Assembly (NCBI RefSeq): GCF_003627755.1
Contig: NZ_CP032695.1
Span: 806,001 to 870,000, forward strand
DNA: 64,000 bases
Direction of reading: 5' to 3'
DNA from: Rhizobium jaguaris
GTDB taxonomy: Bacteria > Pseudomonadota > Alphaproteobacteria > Rhizobiales > Rhizobiaceae
Part shown: positions 45,253 through 57,183 of the stretch, piece by piece
Layout: every line of letters begins with the position of its first letter
Position numbering within the stretch: position 1 is the first letter of the stretch
Program-made: the position numbers and the translations under genes
Notes under the pieces: model-generated
Told to the model about the DNA's origin: nothing
The model's database searches: none
What the model saw: only the letters and a program-made list of their open reading frames with translations

Positions 45253-45814
45253 ATCGGCGCACCCTCATCTGAATGAAGAAAAGCAGGCTGTCGCCCTGGC
45301 AGCCTGCGTGTTGCATGTGTGCAATATGCGGCACTCAAACGGTCTGGGCGAAAAATTCCTTCAGCCGCGGCATCGACGTATTTGGGCACCCTGTAGGTTT
45401 GATATGGATCGCCCCGCGAATAAATTTAGTCCGATGATAAGGACATTATTATAAGTAGTTACACGATGCCCGCCGGTCGTCAGTAACTCGCATCCCTTCA
45501 AGAGCTGCATTCCTTCCGTTTGTTACAAGCTGGTCGGCTTGGCGGTGTGATGGAAATATGCGCAAATTTGCTTTCGCTTCGCTCCTGATCAGATGCCCCT
45601 CCGTTGAGGATCAGCTGGGTCAGTTCCGGTGACCAATCAGCGAAGGTCCAGCAGCGTCTGCATGGCCTCCCGCCTCCCTCATGCCGCAATCTGGCATGCC
45701 ACCTACTTTTGGTTTCTCGTTTCAATCAGCCACCATTTCGATTTCAAATGGCCGCGCCTTGACTTTCAATCGGTCATCACCGTAGTTTCAAACAGTCATC
45801 AAAGGAATGAAGCT
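45253..45814. other. spacer of about 560 bp
   Basis: No gene is supported. A partial match to the short repeat (GCATCCCTTCAAGAGCTGC) is at about 45490. The last 180 bp before the ATPase start are open in the same frame as that gene, but the encoded sequence is not family-like. Confidence 0.45.
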
Positions 45815-47038
45815 GTGGCGCTGTATCCAAGGCTCGTTGAGCAACGCGTTGCCGACGCCATGTCAGACACGCGAGTCGTACTGATCGTGGGTCCCCGACA
45901 ATCAGGAAAAACGACGTTGGCCAAGAAGATGGCCAACGAGGTGATGGAGTATTACACGCTGGATAATGCGACGACCCTGGACGCAGCGCGACAGGATCCA
46001 GTTGGCTTTGTAAGAGGTATGGATCGCGCCATCATCGATGAAATTCAGCGCGCTCCCGAGCTGTTGTTGGCCATCAAGGAAAGCGTGGATACCGACCAGC
46101 GCCCAGGGCGTTTCCTCCTGACCGGTTCAGCCAATCTCATGACGCTGCCACGCGTGGCGGATTCGCTCGCAGGGCGCATGGAGGTCGTTCGATTGCTGCC
46201 GCTTGCGCAAAGCGAGATCAGAACCGCCGGCAGCAGCTTCCTGCGCGACGCCTTTCAAAACGAAGCCAAGGCCGGAGAGCCATTCGTCGGAGACGACCTG
46301 ATGGCTGCGGTTCTGGCCGGTGGATATCCCGAGGCATTGGGCCGCAAAACCTTGAGCCGCAGACAGGACTGGTATGCGAATTATATCCAGGCGATCGTTC
46401 AACGCGACGTTCGCGATGTCGCGCAAATCGAGCAGATTGCTCAAATGCCGCGCCTGCTACGCATTCTGGCAGAGCATTCGGGACAACTGGTGAACTATTC
46501 CGGAATTGGCGCCGCCATCGGGATGAACCACATCACAACGCAGAAATATGTCGGCATATTCGAGAGCCTGTTCCTGGCCCGAACTGTTCAACCCTGGTTT
46601 TCCAACAAACTGAAACGTCTTACGAAGACGCCGAAAATACATTTCCTCGATTCTGGTCTTCTCGCATCCCTTCGTGACCTCTCTCTCGACCGCCTCCGCG
46701 ACGACAGGGGGCAGTTCGGGGCATTGCTGGAGACTTTCGTTCTTGGCGAGATCCTTAAACTCGCCAGCGGCGGGCAAACCCGCTTCGAGTTTTCGCATTT
46801 TCGTGACAAGCAGCAGAACGAAGTCGATATCGTCATCGAAGATAGAAGAGGGCGGATCGTCGGTATCGAGATAAAAGCGGCAGCATCCGTCTCGAATTCC
46901 GATTTTTCGGGATTGCGAATTTTGGCCGAAGCATCCGGAGAACGGTTTGTTTCGGGCATGGTCTTGTATGACTATCACAAGGTGATCCCTTTCGGGGAAC
47001 GTCTGTCCGCTGTTCCAATATCGGCATTGTGGCGTTAG
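45815..47038 (+). CDS. AAA-type ATPase with DUF4143 domain
   Basis: About 407 residues. An N-terminal P-loop domain with Walker A GPRQSGKTTLAKKM and Walker B-like DRAIIDEIQRAPEL is followed by LLTGSANLMTLPRVADSLAG and the C-terminal DUF4143 domain (FLDSGLLASLR, a nuclease-like DEVDIVIED-type segment seen as QNEVDIVIEDRRGRIVGIEI). The function is not known; the C-terminus resembles a restriction-endonuclease-type fold. GTG 45815 with AAAGGAATG upstream is chosen over the longer frame to 45629. Confidence 0.85.
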   Translation: MALYPRLVEQRVADAMSDTRVVLIVGPRQSGKTTLAKKMANEVMEYYTLDNATTLDAARQDPVGFVRGMDRAIIDEIQRAPELLLAIKESVDTDQRPGRFLLTGSANLMTLPRVADSLAGRMEVVRLLPLAQSEIRTAGSSFLRDAFQNEAKAGEPFVGDDLMAAVLAGGYPEALGRKTLSRRQDWYANYIQAIVQRDVRDVAQIEQIAQMPRLLRILAEHSGQLVNYSGIGAAIGMNHITTQKYVGIFESLFLARTVQPWFSNKLKRLTKTPKIHFLDSGLLASLRDLSLDRLRDDRGQFGALLETFVLGEILKLASGGQTRFEFSHFRDKQQNEVDIVIEDRRGRIVGIEIKAAASVSNSDFSGLRILAEASGERFVSGMVLYDYHKVIPFGERLSAVPISALWR

Positions 47039-47110
47039 CGCGTGGGAATTTCGCTTCAGTCTCCAGACCCGAGCATTCTTGAAACTTCGACCGTTTCGAT
47101 AAAAAATGGG

Positions 47111-47139
47111 CCGCAAGTTCGATTCCCTTCAACTGCCAT
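47111..47139 (+). repeat. short tRNA-end-like repeat, site 3
   Basis: GTTCGATTCCCTTCAACTGC, where GTTCGATTCC is a perfect tRNA T-arm box. It shares GTTC-N3-TCCCTTCAACTGC with site 1 at 36165. No complete tRNA can be folded around it. It lies between the DUF4143 ATPase and vapBC. Confidence 0.4.
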
Positions 47140-47290
47140 ATGCGATAGTGCAGGTGAAACTCCATCCAGCACCTCGGCAAGGATTGACTACTAGCCGATT
47201 GCCCCAGCAAGAAAAAGCATCCGCGCTCGCGCTCTCGTATGTGCTATCGCTGAGCTGGGAGGTTTGCCATTGAAGTGAACTATCAGCAAT

Positions 47291-47316
47291 GATATATATT
47301 GCCGATATCATATATC
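47291..47316. promoter_or_regulatory. inverted repeat, probable VapBC operator
   Basis: GATATAT (47291-47297) and ATATATC (47310-47316) form a perfect 7-bp inverted repeat with a 12-base spacer, ending 11 bp before the antitoxin ATG. The AT-rich run also fits a promoter -10 region. VapBC complexes bind such sites to repress themselves. Confidence 0.55.
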
Positions 47317-47327
47317 GGAGCTTTCTC

Positions 47328-47543
47328 ATGAGAACGTTGGTGGATATCGGCGACCCGGAAGTCAAAGCGCTGGACCGGCTGGCACAGCGAGAAAAAATGT
47401 CGCGGGCGGCACTGATTCGCAAGGCGATTGATGACTTTCTGGCCAGGAACAACGCCGATAGTGAAGCAGAGGCATTCGGGCTCTGGGGTGATCGAAAGAT
47501 CGATGGTTTGGCGTATCAGGAAAACATGCGCGGCGAATGGTAA
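47328..47543 (+). CDS. vapB: VapB-like ribbon-helix-helix antitoxin
   Basis: A 71-residue antitoxin. MRTLVDIGDPEVKALDRLAQ and MSRAALIRKAIDDFLARN form a ribbon-helix-helix DNA-binding domain; the acidic tail EAEAFGLWGDRKIDGLAYQE is the usual toxin-binding part. CGGAGC precedes ATG 47328. Its stop overlaps the start of the toxin gene by 7 bases, the standard type II arrangement. Confidence 0.88.
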   Translation: MRTLVDIGDPEVKALDRLAQREKMSRAALIRKAIDDFLARNNADSEAEAFGLWGDRKIDGLAYQENMRGEW

Positions 47544-47902
47544 AGTCTCTCTTCGACACCAATGTCTTGATCGACTATCTCAATGCCGTACCGCAAGCGC
47601 GAGACGAGCTGACAAAATATCGCGAAAAGGCGATAAGCATCATTACCTGGATGGAGGTTCTCGTTGGTGCCAAGGCTGAGGTGGCAATCGGAACGCGCGC
47701 TTTCCTGGCAGGCTTTGCAGTCATCGCTGTCGACGACGCGATAGCAGAACGAGCGGTATCTCTGCGACAACTGCATCGTATCAAGCTTCCAGATGCTATT
47801 ATCTGGGCAACGGCCAATGTCCACTCGATGTTGCTGATCACCCGAAACACGAAGGATTTCCCGCGGGAAATGCCGGACATTCGGGTGCCTTACGAAATCT
47901 GA
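47537..47902 (+). CDS. vapC: VapC-like PIN-domain toxin ribonuclease
   Basis: A 121-residue PIN-domain RNase. The acidic metal-binding residues are in SLFDTNVLIDYL, WMEVLVGA, KLPDAIIWATA and TRNTKDF. VapC enzymes cleave tRNA or rRNA to stop translation. The ATG overlaps the antitoxin end by 7 bases. The pair lies between the DUF4143 ATPase and the keto-acid dehydrogenase operon. Confidence 0.92.
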   Translation: MVKSLFDTNVLIDYLNAVPQARDELTKYREKAISIITWMEVLVGAKAEVAIGTRAFLAGFAVIAVDDAIAERAVSLRQLHRIKLPDAIIWATANVHSMLLITRNTKDFPREMPDIRVPYEI

Positions 47903-48095
47903 CCGCATTGTCTGCGCTGTTGTCAGTGCGTTAGTAGGCAACATCCCTCATGCAGCATCGGTTAGATTCTCATCAAGAGCAGGATTGTCTCCGCTGTCGG
48001 TCCATATTCGCGAAACCAAGCAACCATCATGGCTCATAACTTGATTGGGAGCCCCTCGGTTGCCGTTGCGGCGGCATGGAAAGCACAACGAATGC

Positions 48096-48116
48096 GCCCT
48101 ATCTCCTTGATAGGGC
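48096..48116. promoter_or_regulatory. perfect 8-bp hairpin in the leader of the bkd operon
   Basis: GCCCTATC (48096-48103), loop TCCTT, GATAGGGC (48109-48116). It ends 60 bp before the acyl-CoA dehydrogenase ATG. It could be an operator or an RNA leader element; no T-run follows. Confidence 0.4.
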
Positions 48117-48176
48117 TCGTGGCGGCTACAAGAGGCGATCATTGTCGAGCAGCGCGAGCGGAAAGGGAAGGAACAG

Positions 48177-50601
<2,425 letters not shown>

Positions 50602-50603
50602 GA

Positions 50604-51617
50604 ATGGCCAGGATGACGATGATCGAGGCGGTGCGTAGCGCCATGGACGTCTCGATGGCGCAGGACGACAATGTCGTCGTTTTTGGTGAGGATGTGGGTT
50701 ATTTCGGTGGCGTTTTCCGATGCACGCAGGGACTTCAGGCAAAATACGGCAAGACGCGCTGTTTCGACACGCCGATAAGCGAATCGGGCATCGTCGGCAC
50801 GGCGATCGGCATGGCCGCCTATGGCCTGAAGCCCTGTGTCGAGATCCAGTTTGCCGATTACATGTATCCGGCTTATGACCAGCTAACGCAGGAGGCGGCG
50901 CGCATCCGCTACCGTTCCAACGGGGATTTTACCTGTCCGATCGTTGTGCGCATGCCGACAGGCGGCGGTATCTTTGGCGGCCAGACGCACAGCCAGAGCC
51001 CGGAGGCGCTTTTCACCCATGTCTGTGGGCTAAAGGTGATCGTGCCATCCAATCCCTATGACGCCAAAGGCCTGCTGATTGCTGCGATTGAAGATCCGGA
51101 TCCGGTGATGTTCCTGGAGCCGAAGCGGCTCTATAACGGCCCCTTCGACGGCCATCACGAGCGGCCGGTGACGCCTTGGTCTAAACATGATCTCGGAGAG
51201 GTGCCTGAGGGCCATTACACGATCCCGATCGGCAAGGCCGAGATCCGGCGCGCGGGCTCGGCGGTGACCGTCGTCGCCTATGGTACGATGGTACATGTGG
51301 CGCTCGCCGCGGCCGAGGATGCCGGCATCGATGCCGAGGTGATCGATCTCAGGAGTCTGCTGCCGCTTGATCTGGACACGATCACCAATTCGGTCCGGAA
51401 GACCGGACGCTGTGTCGTCGTGCATGAAGCAACGCTGACTTCGGGCTTTGGGGCCGAGGTCGTGGCGCTGGTACAGGAAAATTGCTTTTACCATCTGGAG
51501 GCGCCAATCGTGCGCGTTGCCGGTTGGGACACGCCTTATCCGCACGCGCAGGAATGGGATTATTTCCCAAGCCCTGGCCGTCTCGGACAGGCGCTTGCCG
51601 AAGTCATGGGGGCGTGA
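50604..51617 (+). CDS. bkdA2: branched-chain 2-oxoacid dehydrogenase E1 subunit beta
   Basis: A 337-residue transketolase-like subunit that pairs with E1 alpha. Typical parts: VVVFGEDVGYFGGVFRCTQG, CFDTPISESGIVGTAIGMAA, and MPTGGGIFGGQTHSQSPEA with the catalytic His. The C-terminal domain begins near AGSAVTVVAYGTMV. The gene lies between E1 alpha and E2 with gaps of 2 and 3 bases, so translation is coupled. Confidence 0.95.
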   Translation: MARMTMIEAVRSAMDVSMAQDDNVVVFGEDVGYFGGVFRCTQGLQAKYGKTRCFDTPISESGIVGTAIGMAAYGLKPCVEIQFADYMYPAYDQLTQEAARIRYRSNGDFTCPIVVRMPTGGGIFGGQTHSQSPEALFTHVCGLKVIVPSNPYDAKGLLIAAIEDPDPVMFLEPKRLYNGPFDGHHERPVTPWSKHDLGEVPEGHYTIPIGKAEIRRAGSAVTVVAYGTMVHVALAAAEDAGIDAEVIDLRSLLPLDLDTITNSVRKTGRCVVVHEATLTSGFGAEVVALVQENCFYHLEAPIVRVAGWDTPYPHAQEWDYFPSPGRLGQALAEVMGA

Positions 51618-51620
51618 GCC

Positions 51621-52847
51621 ATGAGCGAATTTGTCATCGAGATGCCTGATGTGGGGGAGGGACTTGCCGAGGCCGAGCTCGTGGAGTGGTATGTGAAGGT
51701 AGGAGATCCTGTTCGCGAGGACATGGTCGTTGCCGCCGTCATGACAGACAAAGCCACCGTAGAAATCCCGTCTCCCGTCAACGGTATCGTCACCTGGCTT
51801 GCCGGCGGAGTCGGAGAGCGTATCGCGGTTAAGGCCGCGCTGGTGCGTATCGATACGGCCGGAGATACCGGCAGAGCTCGGTCCGAGGAGATCCCGGCGG
51901 CGATTATCGAAGTGACGAAGGCGGAGAGCTCAAAGCCAGCTCCAACAACGTCGGATCCTGTGACACCGCAAGCCGAAAAGCCGCTTGCCGCTCCCCCGGT
52001 GCGGCTCTTCGCCAAGGAAAGCGGTGTCGACCTCGCACACGTGCAAGGGACTGGACCAGCCGGCCGTATCCTGCGGGAGGATATCGAGCAATTTTTGAAC
52101 CTCGGAGCCGCTCCCACAATATCAAGGGGCGGCTTTACCACGAAGCTTGCGAACGAAGAGATTAAACTGAGCGGGCTGCGCCGCCGGATCGCCGAGAAAA
52201 TGGCACTTTCCGCCTCGCGCATTCCTCACATTACCTATGTGGAGGAGGTGGACATGACCTCGCTTGAGGAGTTGCGCGCCATCATGAACGCTGACCGCAA
52301 GGCGGATCATCCGAAACTGACGGTTCTGCCTTTCCTGGTACAGGCGGTGGTGAAGGCCATTTCCGAGCAGCCCAACGTCAACGCCACCTTTGATGACGAA
52401 GCCGGCGTCGTCACGCGCTATGGCGCGGTCCATATGGGTATCGCAACACAGACGCCGGCCGGATTGACCGTGCCTGTCGTGCGGCATGCGGAGGCACGCG
52501 GCATCTGGGATTGCGCCGTTGAGATGAACCGGCTGGCGGAGGCAGCGCGATCCGGCGCTGCTACGCGTGAAGAGCTTTCCGGCTCGACGATCACCATCAG
52601 CTCGCTCGGGGCGCTCGGCGGGATCGTCTCCACGCCTATTATCAATTATCCGGAAGTGGCGATCATCGGCGTCAACAAGATCGCCACACGGCCGGTCTGG
52701 GATGGTGCGCAGTTCGTGCCGCGCAAGATCATGAATCTCTCATCCAGCTTCGATCATCGCATCGTCGACGGCTGGGATGCGGCGACCTTCGTGCAGCGCG
52801 TCCGCACACTGCTCGAAACGCCGGCGCTCATATTCATCGAAGGCTGA
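51621..52847 (+). CDS. bkdB: branched-chain 2-oxoacid dehydrogenase E2 (dihydrolipoyl acyltransferase)
   Basis: A 408-residue E2 core protein. A single lipoyl domain with the lipoylated Lys at about residue 44 (MTDKATVEIPSPVNG), a Pro/Ala linker, a peripheral subunit-binding domain (VRLFAKESGVDLAHVQGTGP, about 125-155), and the catalytic domain ending in FDHRIVDGWDAA with the active-site His near 379. No E3 (lpdV) gene follows, unlike many bkd operons, so E3 must be supplied from elsewhere. Confidence 0.95.
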   Translation: MSEFVIEMPDVGEGLAEAELVEWYVKVGDPVREDMVVAAVMTDKATVEIPSPVNGIVTWLAGGVGERIAVKAALVRIDTAGDTGRARSEEIPAAIIEVTKAESSKPAPTTSDPVTPQAEKPLAAPPVRLFAKESGVDLAHVQGTGPAGRILREDIEQFLNLGAAPTISRGGFTTKLANEEIKLSGLRRRIAEKMALSASRIPHITYVEEVDMTSLEELRAIMNADRKADHPKLTVLPFLVQAVVKAISEQPNVNATFDDEAGVVTRYGAVHMGIATQTPAGLTVPVVRHAEARGIWDCAVEMNRLAEAARSGAATREELSGSTITISSLGALGGIVSTPIINYPEVAIIGVNKIATRPVWDGAQFVPRKIMNLSSSFDHRIVDGWDAATFVQRVRTLLETPALIFIEG

Positions 52848-52924
52848 TACCATCAAAGGGTTCGAAACTCTTGCCGTATGCAAACCCGTTGTTTCCGCTG
52901 TCGCGCCGGGCTTGTCGGCAGGCT

Positions 52925-52948
52925 GAGCGCGGCCCGAGGGCCGCGCTC
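52925..52948 (+). terminator. strong hairpin after the bkd operon
   Basis: GAGCGCGGCCC pairs perfectly with GGGCCGCGCTC (11 bp, 2-base apparent loop), followed by TTCTC. It lies 78 bp after the E2 stop and before the convergent cyclase gene, so it could terminate from the left side. The T-run is weak. Confidence 0.6.
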
Positions 52949-53081
52949 TTCTCGGGCGGCTTCGCAGCTTCCTGAAAGCAGACCGTGTTGGCGATCACGC
53001 TGGAGGTCGTGGTTACGCCGGCGCTGGTTATTGCTCATCCTATGAGCAAATGGCGGCAACAGGTTCAAGATCGGACTTTAG

Positions 53082-54845
53082 TCACCCGTCTTGTACGACA
53101 CCGGCCTTGCGCAGCCCCTCTATGACGAGCTCGAAATCGGCGGGGTTCTTGAAGGGCAAGACTTTGCGACGGTATTCCAAGGAATAGCCGGGATTGACGC
53201 GCAGCACCTCTTGCCACGTCGCGCGAGCCTCTTCGAAACGGCCGAGGTGCCCGTAACAGGCAGCCAGAAGCGCGCGCGAGACATCTGTGACGGGATTGCG
53301 GCTCACGCGCTGCAGCAACAGTTCGACGGCCTCTTCGTACCTTCCCAGTTGAAACAAGGCCCAGGCCTGAAAGTGGAGAACGATATCCGGAAAGTACGGG
53401 TTCAGGACCCTCGCACGATCGAAATAGGCGAGTGCCTCCTCGGATCTGCCTGAGTAGAGAAGTGCCTCGCCAAGGCTGACCTGCCCTTCGGCGAAGTTCG
53501 GATTGAGGACTATCGTACGCTCGGCCTCGCTAATGGCTCCATCGTGCTGTCGCGAGTAAAGGTTGACCAGACCCAGCGCCCAGTGCGCCACGGGATCGCT
53601 ATCATCCCGCGCCACCGCCAACGTCGCGGCGTCCTGGGCTTGCTCGATCGAGCGCTGCGGCGACGCGCTCCACCGGTTCAGGTAGTCGAGCCCGTGGGTA
53701 AGGGCGAGGAAGGCGTGTGCCGAGGCGAAGTTCGGGTCCAGTTCGACAGCATGTTGCAAAAGGTCGCGGGCATCGCTGTTGGTTTGCTTCGTCAGCCTGT
53801 GCCACAGCTCCCGGCCACGCAAGAAGCAGTCATACGCCTCGGGGTGCCGGGTCCGCCCTGGCGCCAGTCTCTGCCGATCGCCCTCTGTCAGGCTGACCGC
53901 CAGCGCGTCGACGATCTGCTGCGTGACATCGTCCTGAACCGCAAATATGTCGGTCAGGTCGCGATCGAACCGCTCCGCCCATAGATGCCCGCCGGTGGTC
54001 GCGTCGATCAGCTGCGCGGTGATGCGTACCCTGTTCCCCGATTTGCGTACGCTGCCCTCAAGTACATGCCGCACGCCGAGCTTCGTGCCCACCTCCTGCA
54101 CATGGACGTTCTTGCCCTTGAAAGTGAACGACGAATTGCGGGCGATGACGAAGAGCTGCGACAGCTTCGATAGCGCCGTGATGATGTCTTCCGAGATGCC
54201 GTCGGCAAAATAGTCCTGCTCGGCGTCACCACTCATGTTGGCGAAGGGCAGGACGGCGATCGACAGCTTCGGCGACGCTGCCGTTGCCGGGTGGCTCGTC
54301 GCGGCTGCCTTGGTCCCGGCGCTGCCCACTTGCAGCGAATAGACCCGGATCGGCTCGGCGATGTTCTTGAGCTGCGTGCTGCCGAGATCGCTGACCGAGA
54401 GGTCGAGCCTCGCCTTGACTTGGCGATAGGCATCCTCGGACAGGCAGATCGCGCCCGCCGCGGCGACGCCCTCCAATCGCGAGGCGATGTTCACGCCGTC
54501 GCCCATCAGATCGCCGTCGCTTTCCTCGACGACGTCTCCCAAATGGATACCGATCCGGAATTCGATGCGACGGTCCTGCGGCACGCCGTCATTGCGCTCC
54601 ACCATACCGTTCTGCACCTCAATGGCGCAGCGCACGGCGTCCACCACGCTGCGGAACTCGACCAGCGCACCATCGCCGGTGCGCTTCACCATCCGGCCAT
54701 TGTGCACGGCGATCGTCGGATCGATGAGATCGCTGCGCAGTGCCCGCAACCTCGCCAGGGTGCGTTCCTCGTCAGCGCCGGCAAGCCGACTGTACCCAAC
54801 CACGTCCGCGGCCAGGATTGCAGCCAGCTTTCGGTTCTCGCTCAT
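53082..54845 (-). CDS. class III adenylate/guanylate cyclase with TPR domain
   Basis: A 587-residue protein. Residues 6-170 form a class III cyclase domain (LAAILAADVVGYSRLAGADE with the metal Asp, KRTGDGALVEF, GDGVNIASRLE). Residues about 195-320 are the TolB-like domain common in these proteins (IAVLPFANMSGDAEQDYFAD, ARNSSFTFKGK, VRITAQLIDATTGGHLWAER). The rest is TPR repeats (PNFAEGQVSLGEALLYSGRS, YFDRARVLNPYFPD). There is no transmembrane segment. It is widespread in rhizobia, with unknown inputs. Confidence 0.9.
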   Translation of the reverse strand: MSENRKLAAILAADVVGYSRLAGADEERTLARLRALRSDLIDPTIAVHNGRMVKRTGDGALVEFRSVVDAVRCAIEVQNGMVERNDGVPQDRRIEFRIGIHLGDVVEESDGDLMGDGVNIASRLEGVAAAGAICLSEDAYRQVKARLDLSVSDLGSTQLKNIAEPIRVYSLQVGSAGTKAAATSHPATAASPKLSIAVLPFANMSGDAEQDYFADGISEDIITALSKLSQLFVIARNSSFTFKGKNVHVQEVGTKLGVRHVLEGSVRKSGNRVRITAQLIDATTGGHLWAERFDRDLTDIFAVQDDVTQQIVDALAVSLTEGDRQRLAPGRTRHPEAYDCFLRGRELWHRLTKQTNSDARDLLQHAVELDPNFASAHAFLALTHGLDYLNRWSASPQRSIEQAQDAATLAVARDDSDPVAHWALGLVNLYSRQHDGAISEAERTIVLNPNFAEGQVSLGEALLYSGRSEEALAYFDRARVLNPYFPDIVLHFQAWALFQLGRYEEAVELLLQRVSRNPVTDVSRALLAACYGHLGRFEEARATWQEVLRVNPGYSLEYRRKVLPFKNPADFELVIEGLRKAGVVQDG

Positions 54846-55206
54846 GGCGCGGTCTCCTCACTTCCACGATAGCAGGGAGACAGAAGGCGAGAAAGAACTT
54901 TGAGCCGCTGCTCAGACCTATCTTGGTTGAGATCGAGTTGGCCATGGCTCGTGTGGACGCTGCCGAACTTGCAGTCCCAGGCTATGAGCGCTCCATCAGG
55001 CTCCCGGCCGTTCGACGCGGTCGTTCCGAAAGCCCACTCAGGGTCAGATCGCGACGATGCCCGCGCCCACCCAAATGTCCGCTCTTTGAAGATCCGCAGC
55101 CTGAAGTTCCCAGTCCGCAACCGGCCCCAAACCAGTAATAGCAATCAGGCCAACCACTTGGCTTGCCGAACAATTCAGTTTCAGAGGGAGTTCGGAAATA
55201 ACAGGG

Positions 55207-55235
55207 TCGTCGGTTCCAGTCCTTTCAACTGCAAA
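55207..55235 (+). repeat. short tRNA-end-like repeat, site 2
   Basis: TCGTCGGTTC, CAG, TCCTTTCAACTGCAAA: 25 of 29 positions agree with site 1 at 36165, in the same orientation. Together sites 1, 3 and 2 would delimit 36.2-47.1 kb and 47.1-55.2 kb. Confidence 0.4.
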
Positions 55236-55247
55236 AAGGCATTTGCG

Positions 55248-55270
55248 CCGTCGCCGGCGGACGGCGACGG
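55248..55270. other. 9-bp perfect hairpin
   Basis: CCGTCGCCG, loop GCGGA, CGGCGACGG. It lies 12 bases after short repeat site 2. There is no T-run and no gene directly upstream to terminate. Confidence 0.4.
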
Positions 55271-55458
55271 CACTGCGCTCGCCACGAGCCCGCCGCAGAC
55301 GCTTCTCCAATCGACCTTGCCAAGGCTATCGCCGAAGGATGGGAAGGGGGTAGCGATGGGACGGCGTCATTCAGCACCGATGATTGATCACCAATGGGGA
55401 GTACCGCCCCCCTCGCGCCGCTCATCCAATCACGGTGCGGCATGGAGGGAATGATGCT

Positions 55459-55590
55459 ATGCTGCATATCGAGTGGTGGCACCATGCGGCCTACGGCTGC
55501 ATATGGCAGCTTGCCGCCTTCGGCTTCGCTTGGGAGTATCTGCGCCGCAACGACGATGTCGCTTGGCACTTAACGGTGAGATTCCGGCCA
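55459..55590 (+). pseudogene. DUF6499-type protein N-terminal fragment, cut by the ISKra4-like element
   Basis: From the ATG at 55459 the frame gives YGCIWQLAAFGFAWEYLRRN, which matches the short conserved N-terminus (AWE.LRRN) of DUF6499 proteins found next to conjugation and integration genes in alphaproteobacteria. The match ends at the left IS end (55591). The remainder was not found on the right side of the IS. The motif is short, so the call is tentative. Confidence 0.5.
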
Positions 55591-57156
55591 TTGAGACCGG
55601 TAACTTCTCTGGGGTCGCATATAGGTTGTTAAGTCCGAACGGTCCATGACCATCGCTCCATTAAAGGAGGCGACAGTGGCGGTGGAATGGACGATTACGA
55701 TTGAGGGGAAGAATGAGTTCGGCGACACCTGCCGGAAAGAAGTTCGAGTCGACAAAAGCTGGGAGCGCCTGTTCGACGGAGAAATTGGCTTCTCGATCAA
55801 TGACGGCAAAAAGATCATCGCTGCGCTGCAGAGCGCGGCCGTGGCCCACGAGGCGGAGACTTTTTGTCTCTATCGTCGAGTCTGCCCCGATTGCCATGCG
55901 TTCCGGCCAGTCAAGGATTACACGACGCGCCGGCTCCGGACCGTGTTCGGCACGGTAGAGGTGCGCAATCCTCGCTGGACGTTGTGCCGAGATTGCTATC
56001 CGGGCATGATTGCTGCCTTCGCGCCGCTGAAGGAAATTTGTCCCGATCGAGCGACGCCTGAATTGATGGAACTGACGGCGCGGCTGGGGAGCACGATGCC
56101 ATATCGCCAGGCGCCGAAGGTGCTAACCGATTTTCTGCCCATCGAACCTACCGAGATGCACGCGACCGTGCGTAAGCGCACCATCAAGATTGGAGAACGC
56201 CTCGACGACCAGACCGTCCAGGAAATATGGCGCGCGAGGGCTCAAGCGGAAGAACGACACCAGCTTGAAATGCAGCTTCCTGGCGATCTGCGCAAAGAGT
56301 TTGTCATCAGCATCGATACGGCCCATGTTCGTAACGCCGAGCCCAATTCAGCGCGAAATTTCGAGCTCGTTGTGGCCAGATGCGGCCGCGGTGGCCGAGG
56401 TGAAACCGACAGCCGCTATTTCGTCACCAGCAGCACCGAGCAACATGCAATCCGCGATCGCGCTCTTCATGCTCTCCAAGAAATCGGATATCGCGGCTTT
56501 GGCGTTGTAACGGTGATTTCGGACGGCGCCGACATCCTGAAGCGACTTCCCCGCGCCATGCCGCAACCGACGGCCCACATCATAGACTGGTTCCACATCG
56601 CCATGAAGATCCAGCCCATGCAGCAGATCGCCGATCACATCGCTCGATCCCAATCCGATCTCGCTGAAATTTTACCCTCCATCGATAGGGACATCAGAGC
56701 CCTGAAATGGCGCCTATGGCACGGGCGGGTCGATCGCACGATTCACGACTTAGAGAGACTTCTCTCCAGTTTGAAGCAATCAGAGGGGAAAGGCGACTTC
56801 TTGATCGTACGCCTTCGCAACCTTGGCACGCATCTCTTGACCTATGTCCGATCGAACCGTAGCTCGATCATCGACTACGGAAAGCGCCACCGCGCCGGCC
56901 TTCGGGTTGCCACGACCCTCGCCGAATCAGCGGTGAACTCGCTCGTCGCAAAACGGATGTTAAAAAGCAGCAAATGCGCTGGTCCCTTCACGGTGCCCAC
57001 ATGCTCATGCAGGTCCGGGCGGCCGAACTGGACGGTGAGCTCCGCAACCGACTTCGGGTTCCTTTCCGGCTGCCAGAACCGAACGTGCCACCAATTTTCA
57101 AGCCGAAGCCGCCTCTGCACAATGCCGCCTGACCCCAGGGAAATTACCGGTCTCAA
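55591..57156 (+). mobile_element. ISKra4-family-like insertion sequence, about 1,566 bp
   Basis: Imperfect 26-bp terminal inverted repeats: TTGAGACCGGTAACTTCTCT at 55591 onward, and at 57156 read inward TTGAGACCGGTAATTTCCCT, both continuing GGGGTC. The transposase gene fills the interior. No flanking target duplication was seen (left GGCCA, right ACTAT). The left end interrupts a DUF6499-like gene; the right end is 27 bp before the alginate lyase frame. Confidence 0.8.
55646..57132 (+). CDS. ISKra4-family-like transposase, read in two frames
   Basis: Frame 1 runs from ATG 55646 (family start VAVEWTITIEGKNEFGDTCR) through a CPDC zinc-like pair, a DDE-type core (EFVISIDTAHV, VISDGADILKRLP, AHIIDWFHIAMK) to SLVAKRM at 56959. 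There the family end continues in the -1 frame: QMRWSLHGAHMLMQVRAAEL and on to LHNAA, stop at 57130-57132. The shift falls at a TTAAAAAG stretch. It may be a one-base deletion that kills the element, or -1 ribosomal slippage. The undisturbed frame would run on to 57280. Confidence 0.8.
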
Positions 57157-57183
57157 ACTATTGTCGTCAGAGTCTTCGGTTAA

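Larger units (their letters stand above)
54846..55458. other. spacer of about 610 bp
   Basis: A plus-strand frame (54900-55454) is open throughout but its product is low-complexity Pro/Ser/Arg-rich and unrecognised. The segment contains short repeat site 2 and a 9-bp hairpin at 55248. It is probably degraded sequence beside the ISKra4-like element. Confidence 0.45.

Noticed and set aside
54900..55454. 184-codon plus-strand frame after the cyclase gene
   Set aside because: Low-complexity product, no start signal, contains a repeat and a hairpin; more likely decayed spacer.
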